From Planctomycetota bacterium (GTDB lineage Bacteria > Planctomycetota > Brocadiia > Brocadiales > Brocadiaceae): a DNA stretch of 11,021 bases. The notes below the pieces were generated by a model. The model saw only the letters and a list, made by a program, of their open reading frames with translations, was not told the origin of the DNA and did no database searches. Made by a program: the position numbers and the translations under genes. Location of the stretch: the NCBI GenBank assembly GCA_023261465.1, contig JAHFOW010000093.1, positions 1-11,021 of the forward strand. The letters run 5' to 3'. Below, piece by piece: positions 6,860 to 11,021 of this stretch. Numbering within the stretch: position 1 is the stretch's first letter; each line of letters starts with the position of its first letter.

Positions 6860-6908
6860 TGCGTGCGGACACGCACAGGCAGTCGGGGGATAAACCACCC
6901 GCTCTGCC
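6860..6908. repeat. Hairpin pair in the cobK-hutH spacer
   Basis: TGCGTG (6860-6865) pairs with CACGCA (6870-6875) around CGGA. Immediately after, GGCAG (6878-6882) and CGGG (6884-6887) pair with CCCG (6898-6901) and CTGCC (6904-6908). Together with the hairpin at 6911-6933 this makes three stem-loops in 74 nt. The block is more GC-rich than its flanks, suggesting an inserted palindromic repeat or a structured transcript segment. Confidence 0.4.
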
Positions 6909-6910
6909 AT

Positions 6911-6942
6911 TTCCGACTCTTGAGAGTCTGGAATTTGTCTTT
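6911..6942 (+). terminator. Possible intrinsic terminator after cobK
   Basis: TTCC plus GACTC (6911-6919) pairs with GAGTC plus GGAA (6924-6928, 6930-6933) around TTGA with a single T bulge. It is followed by TTTGTCTTT. The tail is interrupted, so termination is probably partial. It lies 86 nt after the cobK stop. Confidence 0.35.
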
Positions 6943-6947
6943 AAAAT
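6920..6947 (+). promoter_or_regulatory. Candidate hutH promoter
   Basis: TTGAGA (6920-6925) and TAAAAT (6942-6947) are spaced by 16 nt, each 5 of 6 to consensus, placing initiation near 6954, about 28 nt before the hutH ATG. The -35 box falls in the loop and stem of the terminator-like hairpin at 6911-6933, so one of the two readings may be coincidental. Confidence 0.3.
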
Positions 6948-6981
6948 CTGAAATCGTAATTCGGAAATCAAAAATATTCTT

Positions 6982-8511
6982 ATGGAATACATTATACTCG
7001 ATGGTCAAAGCCTCACTCTTGAAGAGTTAATTCGCGCCGTTCGAGACGGTAAAAAGGTAATGTTGAGCGAAACGGCGGAAGTAAATGTTGTTCGGGCGCG
7101 TCAGACTATAGAGAACGCATTACAAAGCAAGCACGTCATCTATGGCATTACCACGGGATTCGGCGCCCTGAGTGAAGTTGTCATTTCAAAGGACCAGACA
7201 AAACAACTCCAGAAGAATATCCTGATGAGCCACGCTGCAGGCGTTGGAAATTACCTGGATGAAGAGACTACAAAGGCAATACTCATCCTCAGAATTAATG
7301 ACCTTGCAAAGGGAAATGCCGGTATCAAGCCGGAAACTTTGAAGACGCTCGTTGAAATGTTCAATAAAGGCGTATATCCGCTCATGCCTGAAAAAGGTTC
7401 AGTTGGCGCAAGCGGCGACCTTGCTCCTCTTGCCCACATGTCGCTTGTATTAATCGGTTATGGACAGGCAATCTATAAGGGCAAAATTATGAACGGCGAC
7501 CATGCAATGAAAGAGGCAGGAATACCTTTCGTCGATCTCGACGCGGGGGAAGGATTGGCGCTGATCAACGGCACTCAGGTCATGACAGGAATCGGCGCCT
7601 TGACGGTATATAGCGCATTAAATCTCCTTAAAACTGCCGACATAGCCGCTGGCATGAGTCTGGAGGTTTTACTCGCATCAAATATTGAGTTGGACAAAAA
7701 GATACATGATGTGCGACCGCATCCGGGTCAGATTATCAGCGCTGATAATCTGAGACGCATTACGCAAAATAGTGAAATCGTATCATCTCACAAGGATTGC
7801 TCCCGTGTGCAGGATGCTTACTCCATTCGGTGCAGTCCTCAGGTGCATGGGGCTTCTCTTGATGCGCTCCATTATGCACAGAGGGTAATCGAAATAGAGA
7901 TGAACTCAGCGACAGATAATCCTCTGATTTTTTCTGAATCGAATCAGATTGTTTCTGGAGGAAATTTCCATGGCCAGCCGGTTGCGCTTGCAATGGATTT
8001 CCTTGCCATTGCACTTTCTGAAATTGCCAATATCTCAGAGCGGCGTATAGAGCGATTGGTAAATCCACAATTGAGCGGACTTCCGGCATTCCTCATCAGA
8101 GATGCCGGGCTCAATTCGGGATTCATGATTGCCCAGTATACAGCAGCATCACTTGTCTCTGAAAACAAGGTGCTTGCCCATCCTGCAAGCGTAGATTCCA
8201 TTCCAACATCAGCAAATAAGGAAGATCACGTGAGTATGGGCACTATAGCTTCACGGAAGTGTCGTGAAATATTAAAGAATGCAGAACATGTAATTTCTAT
8301 AGAATTGCTCTGTGCCGCCCAGGCTATGGACCTGTTTACGAATCTTAAGGCTGGTGCCGGAACTATGGAGGCGTATAACCTTATCAGGAAACATATTTCT
8401 CACATGGAACAGGACCGCATAGTAGCTGATGATATAAATACCATGTATAAACTTGCACACGAAGGTAAAATATTAAAAGCTGTTGAAAACAAAATCGGTA
8501 AGCTTAATTAA
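6982..8511 (+). CDS. hutH: Histidine ammonia-lyase (MIO enzyme)
   Basis: The 509-residue protein is full length for HutH. It removes ammonia from L-histidine to give trans-urocanate, the first step of histidine degradation, in the cytoplasm as a homotetramer. The MIO cofactor triad Ala-Ser-Gly is at 143-145 in GSVGASGDLAPLAHMS. Other catalytic or binding residues fall at the numbering of the Pseudomonas enzyme or one off: Tyr54 in YGITTGFG, His84 in MSHAAGVG, Asn196 in INGTQ, Tyr280 and Arg283 in QDAYSIRCSPQ, Phe329 in GNFHGQP, and Glu414 in ANKEDHVSM. The SH pair and Glu414 favour histidine over phenylalanine or tyrosine as substrate. The ATG at 6982 has only a poor Shine-Dalgarno. No hutU, hutI, hutG or hutC homologue is in the window; the neighbours are cobK and a phosphoesterase. 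It may read through into the phosphoesterase gene 80 nt downstream. Confidence 0.96.
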   Translation: MEYIILDGQSLTLEELIRAVRDGKKVMLSETAEVNVVRARQTIENALQSKHVIYGITTGFGALSEVVISKDQTKQLQKNILMSHAAGVGNYLDEETTKAILILRINDLAKGNAGIKPETLKTLVEMFNKGVYPLMPEKGSVGASGDLAPLAHMSLVLIGYGQAIYKGKIMNGDHAMKEAGIPFVDLDAGEGLALINGTQVMTGIGALTVYSALNLLKTADIAAGMSLEVLLASNIELDKKIHDVRPHPGQIISADNLRRITQNSEIVSSHKDCSRVQDAYSIRCSPQVHGASLDALHYAQRVIEIEMNSATDNPLIFSESNQIVSGGNFHGQPVALAMDFLAIALSEIANISERRIERLVNPQLSGLPAFLIRDAGLNSGFMIAQYTAASLVSENKVLAHPASVDSIPTSANKEDHVSMGTIASRKCREILKNAEHVISIELLCAAQAMDLFTNLKAGAGTMEAYNLIRKHISHMEQDRIVADDINTMYKLAHEGKILKAVENKIGKLN

Positions 8512-8581
8512 GCGGCAACGTCTGTCGGTAACGAAACCCGTATCGTAGAACGGTATACAGAACATTGAGAGATTATACTAC

Positions 8582-8587
8582 AGGAGG
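8582..8587 (+). promoter_or_regulatory. Ribosome binding site AGGAGG
   Basis: A perfect AGGAGG precedes two adjacent ATG codons (8589 and 8592). The spacing favours 8592, and the site rules out the longer reading from TTG 8565, in which the ribosome binding site would be coding. Confidence 0.75.
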
Positions 8588-8591
8588 CATG

Positions 8592-9251
8592 ATGAAGATT
8601 ATTTCTTTTGGCGATATACATGAAGACACCCATAATCTTGCAAAGATCAAAACGGCGCTTGAAAACGCCGATTTAATTATACTCTCAGGAGACTTAACAA
8701 ATTACGGTGGAAAAAACAAAGCACAAATAGTCGTAGAAGATGTAAAAAGATATAATAAAAATATGCTTGCCCAATATGGAAATATGGACAAGGCAGATGT
8801 GGACACCTATTTAACCCATGAAGGCATCAACCTGCATGGAAATGGATATCTGTTTGGAGACGTTGGCATATTTGGTTGCGGTTGTTCGAGTCCAACGCCT
8901 TTTCATACACCGTCAGAAATAAGCGAAGCAGATATCGAAAAATATCTTGTCAACGGATATAAAAAGGTTAAGGATGCGAAGTGGAAGATTATGGTCTGTC
9001 ACACGCCCCCGAAAGACACATCAACAGACATCATACGAAGCGGCGTCCATGTGGGGAGCAGCGTTGTCAGGGACTTTATTGCACAATACAAACCCCATGT
9101 TTGTATTACCGGCCATATTCACGAATCGAGAAACAAGGACATGATTGGCGAAACGGTGATATTAAATGCAGGCATGTTCAAAGACGGATGGTATATCGAG
9201 GTCATCATCGATAAAAATAGTATATCTGCCGCATTAAAATCTTTTGCATAA
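8592..9251 (+). CDS. Calcineurin-like metallophosphoesterase (Icc-related)
   Basis: The protein has 219 residues from the ATG at 8592, chosen because of the AGGAGG just upstream (ATG 8589 is the alternative). The metallophosphoesterase motifs appear in order: GDIHED (D8, H10), SGDLTN (D34, N37), GNMD (N64), CHTPP (H137) and GHIHE (H175, H177). These bind a dinuclear metal centre. The middle block GVGCS-like GIFGCGCSSPTPFHTPSE is typical of the Icc-related group that I associate with COG2129. The third motif has Met where many members have His (GNHD/E), as in YfcE-like enzymes with GNCD or GNND. The substrate is not predictable; family members hydrolyse phosphodiesters such as cyclic nucleotides. 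No signal peptide is present, so it is cytoplasmic. It lies 80 nt after hutH and 162 nt before a strong terminator, consistent with being the last gene of that transcript. Confidence 0.87.
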   Translation: MKIISFGDIHEDTHNLAKIKTALENADLIILSGDLTNYGGKNKAQIVVEDVKRYNKNMLAQYGNMDKADVDTYLTHEGINLHGNGYLFGDVGIFGCGCSSPTPFHTPSEISEADIEKYLVNGYKKVKDAKWKIMVCHTPPKDTSTDIIRSGVHVGSSVVRDFIAQYKPHVCITGHIHESRNKDMIGETVILNAGMFKDGWYIEVIIDKNSISAALKSFA

Positions 9252-9413
9252 ACTAAAGTGCATTATCGTATTTGCAATTTGCGCGGTGAGAATGACCATA
9301 AAATTCGTATCAAAATACTAAACCATTACAAAATTTCCTGTGTCCAATTAATTCCCGTTAATAAAATAATGGGGGAATCAGGCATGCGTGTTAAGTTAAG
9401 CGTTTTTTGGGGT

Positions 9414-9447
9414 GGCATGGACAAACGGAGTTTGTCCGTGCCTTTTT
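9414..9447 (+). terminator. Strong rho-independent terminator
   Basis: A 13-bp stem (9414-9426 with 9430-9442, one G-U pair) is closed by the three-base loop GGA and followed at once by TTTTT (9443-9447). It is correctly oriented to end the phosphoesterase transcript 162 nt after its stop. The minus-strand reading has no T-run. Confidence 0.85.
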
Positions 9448-9516
9448 GATAATTACAACAGCTTAAAATCTTGTGGGTATGTATAGCGACAGTCCTCTGC
9501 TGGCGATACAAACAAA

Positions 9517-9705
9517 TTGTCCCCCGCTGGCGGGGGCAGGGGGTGGAAATTTGAAGACCAACACGACATACAATTACTCTTCGGGCGCTAGCCAGAAGAT
9601 GAAGTGTTGCAGAGTATAAACGGTGATGAGTAAATGGAGAGAATGGATAGTAGACATAATTGGAGAAGTTCTGTCCACCCCCGAACCCCAACCAGCGGGG
9701 GACAA
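9517..9705. repeat. MITE-like 189-bp element with imperfect 30-bp terminal inverted repeats
   Basis: TTGTCCCCCGCTGG (9517-9530) is perfectly inverted at 9692-9705. A second block GGGGGTGG (9539-9546) is inverted at 9675-9682, with G-rich spacers of 8 and 9 nt. The interior folds further: CAACAC (9559-9564) with GTGTTG (9604-9609), enclosing CTTC...GAAG (9579-9597). There is no coding capacity. It resembles a miniature inverted-repeat element, or two copies of a short C/G-tract repeat in opposite orientation. Confidence 0.5.
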
Positions 9706-9808
9706 AGCGGAGTTAATCCGAACACGGGGTTGCTGGTAATTATAGATTCTTAACTTAACACGTATTGGAATCGGGGGGCTGTTCCTTTTTTAAATACTTA
9801 TAACAAAT

Positions 9809-10867
9809 ATGAACAAATATCAAAATCCAAATCTTCAAATACTCAATCATGCTTCTTCAATTGGCATTGGAACATACCTTGGCAAAGAGGATGATAAGAC
9901 AGACGCACTTTATTATGACGCAATTATCGAGGCCGTCCGGTTGGGATGTAATGTTATCGACACCGCGATAAACTATCGGCACATGAAGAGTGAACGTATT
10001 GTAGGACGTGCCGTACGAAGTCTGTTGGAAAAACAACCAGACATCCGGAAAAAGCTCATTATAGCTACCAAAGGTGGATTCATTCCTATCGATATTGAAA
10101 CGGGAAAAGAACCCGTTGAATATGTCCGGGATAAATTTTTAAGGACAAATATCCTCAATGAATCAGACATTGTTGAAGGGTGCCACTCCTTAAAACCAGA
10201 GTTTATCCATGAATGCGTGTTGATGAGTCTCCAAAATTTAGGATTAGAATATGTCGACATCTATTATATCCACAATCCGGAAACACAATTATCTGAAGTA
10301 TCACAGGAAGAATGCTACAACAGACTATCTCAGGCATTTGAGGTACTGGAAGGATTTGTAAAAGTCGGGCGTATCCGCATGTATGGCACGGCAACATGGG
10401 ATGGGTATCGGGCAGATATTTCCGATCCTTGCAGGCTTTCTTTGAAACGTGTGCTAAAGGCGGCAGAAGCAACATCTGCCGGGTTGCAACACCATTTTCG
10501 TATTATCCAGCTACCCATAAACATTTATATGCCGGAGGCTGCAACGAAGCAAAACCATGAACTCAACAACGAGCGGGTTAGTCTCCTTGATGCTGCACAG
10601 AAAATGGGTCTTTTTGTTATGTCCAGCGCAACATTATTACAGACACAAGCATTGAAGAACAGCAAGCTATTCTCATTTCATGAACTCGAAAATCTGGGCG
10701 ACAGCCCTGCACGCCGTGCTACGCAGGTTGTTCGCTCACTCACCGGTGTAACAACTGCGCTTGTCGGGATGAAAAACGTAAATCATGTGAGAGAAAATCT
10801 TCAGTTACTCAAAGTCCCCAAATTAAATCCAGAAGACGCCTACCAGATTATTTCCAGATTGGCATAA
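9809..10867 (+). CDS. Aldo/keto reductase family oxidoreductase
   Basis: The 352-residue protein has the aldo/keto reductase TIM-barrel signature. The catalytic tetrad is complete: Asp51 and Tyr56 in NVIDTAINYR (48-57), Lys88 in IIATKGGF, and His155 in YVDIYYIHNPE. The C-terminal nucleotide-binding block is SLTGVTTALVGMKNVNHVRENL. From the family, it would reduce a carbonyl with NADPH in the cytoplasm; the substrate is not predictable. It is somewhat longer than typical members (about 280-330), with extra sequence around 95-125 and 200-225. The ATG at 9809 lacks a Shine-Dalgarno; no earlier start is better. It stands alone, separated from upstream genes by the repeat-filled spacer. Confidence 0.88.
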   Translation: MNKYQNPNLQILNHASSIGIGTYLGKEDDKTDALYYDAIIEAVRLGCNVIDTAINYRHMKSERIVGRAVRSLLEKQPDIRKKLIIATKGGFIPIDIETGKEPVEYVRDKFLRTNILNESDIVEGCHSLKPEFIHECVLMSLQNLGLEYVDIYYIHNPETQLSEVSQEECYNRLSQAFEVLEGFVKVGRIRMYGTATWDGYRADISDPCRLSLKRVLKAAEATSAGLQHHFRIIQLPINIYMPEAATKQNHELNNERVSLLDAAQKMGLFVMSSATLLQTQALKNSKLFSFHELENLGDSPARRATQVVRSLTGVTTALVGMKNVNHVRENLQLLKVPKLNPEDAYQIISRLA

Positions 10868-10973
10868 TGAGAACTAAAATAAGAGTAATCGTTTAGTATT
10901 TTGAAAATACTTCAATAAAATTGGGTTTTAATATTCTGTGTAGGATAGAAGAATTTGCCCGCATCAAACACAC

Positions 10974-11000
10974 CCCTAAATCCCCTCTTTTTAGAGGGGA
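10974..11000. repeat. C/G-tract palindromic hairpin at the window end
   Basis: TCCCCTCT (10981-10988) and AGAGGGGA (10993-11000) form a perfect 8-bp stem around TTTT. They are preceded by CCCCTAAA (10973-10980), matching the style of the element at 5977-6008. It lies about 110 nt after the aldo/keto reductase stop, without a T-run on the plus strand. Confidence 0.5.
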
Positions 11001-11021
11001 AAACATACTTGATTGAAATTC

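Larger units (their letters stand above)
9387..9762. repeat. Outer 14-bp perfect inverted repeat bounding a 376-bp block
   Basis: CGTGTTAAGTTAAG at 9387-9400 is the exact reverse complement of CTTAACTTAACACG at 9749-9762. The block contains the terminator at 9414-9447 and the inner inverted repeat at 9517-9705, but no credible gene. It could be the ends of a small non-autonomous element or a composite of repeats. I see no convincing target-site duplication. The spacer 9252-9808 is otherwise empty of genes. Confidence 0.5.

Noticed and set aside
6769..7008. 79-codon minus-strand ORF across the cobK-hutH spacer
   Set aside because: It overlaps the ends of two solid genes and the hairpin block, and its sequence looks like translated repeat.
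8565..8591. Upstream TTG start for the phosphoesterase
   Set aside because: The perfect AGGAGG at 8582-8587 would then be coding, and the conserved domain begins right after the ATG at 8592.
9258..9449. 63-codon plus-strand ORF after the phosphoesterase
   Set aside because: It ends inside the terminator stem and tail and lacks a ribosome binding site.
9326..9691. 121-codon minus-strand ORF
   Set aside because: It crosses the terminator hairpin and the inverted-repeat element; its composition reflects those repeats and no domain is recognisable.
10896..10910. GTATTTT/AAAATAC dyad after the aldo/keto reductase
   Set aside because: It is an AT-only stem with a single-base loop in an AT-rich stretch, without a T-run; too weak to call a terminator.

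Overview
The window reads as a chromosomal stretch of a mid-GC (low-40s percent by eye) Gram-negative-type bacterium. Most genes are ordinary metabolic or sensory genes, and the spacers are long and rich in hairpins and inverted repeats. The gene mix (TldE, a secreted Cache protein, an LhgO-type oxidase, DUF362, CobK, an isolated histidine ammonia-lyase) together with the C/G-tract palindromes reminds me of anammox planctomycetes (Brocadiales). That is an impression from gene style, not a proven assignment. I see no tRNA, rRNA, CRISPR array, transposase, integrase or recognisable defence system.

Layout. Positions 1-984 hold the 3' part of a pmbA/tldE gene, cut by the window edge. Positions 985-1623 are a long spacer. 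It contains a small minus-strand ORF with a terminator-like hairpin, then a candidate promoter and a structured leader for the next gene. Positions 1624-3399 encode a secreted protein made of two tandem double-Cache modules with no membrane or output domain. Between it and the convergent genes downstream lies a 19-bp hairpin (3423-3470). On the minus strand, 5828-4788 (a membrane-anchored DUF362 protein) and 4780-3581 (an L-2-hydroxyglutarate oxidase-like FAD enzyme) are 7 nt apart and look like one operon.

A divergent AT-rich region (5829-6063) carries a good sigma70-like promoter for the plus-strand run cobK (6064-6825), hutH (6982-8511) and a calcineurin-like phosphoesterase (8592-9251). 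This run is closed by a strong intrinsic terminator at 9414-9447, although a hairpin plus promoter-like motif between cobK and hutH may split it. The 557-nt spacer that follows contains nested inverted repeats that look like a decayed mobile or palindromic element. An aldo/keto reductase (9809-10867) and another C/G-tract hairpin end the window.

Working together: the oxidase/DUF362 pair is the clearest functional unit. cobK and hutH are each isolated from the rest of their pathways (cobalamin synthesis, histidine degradation) within this window. The most unusual items are the stand-alone tandem Cache protein with its structured leader and the nested inverted repeats at 9387-9762. Nothing here amounts to a clear undescribed multi-gene system.
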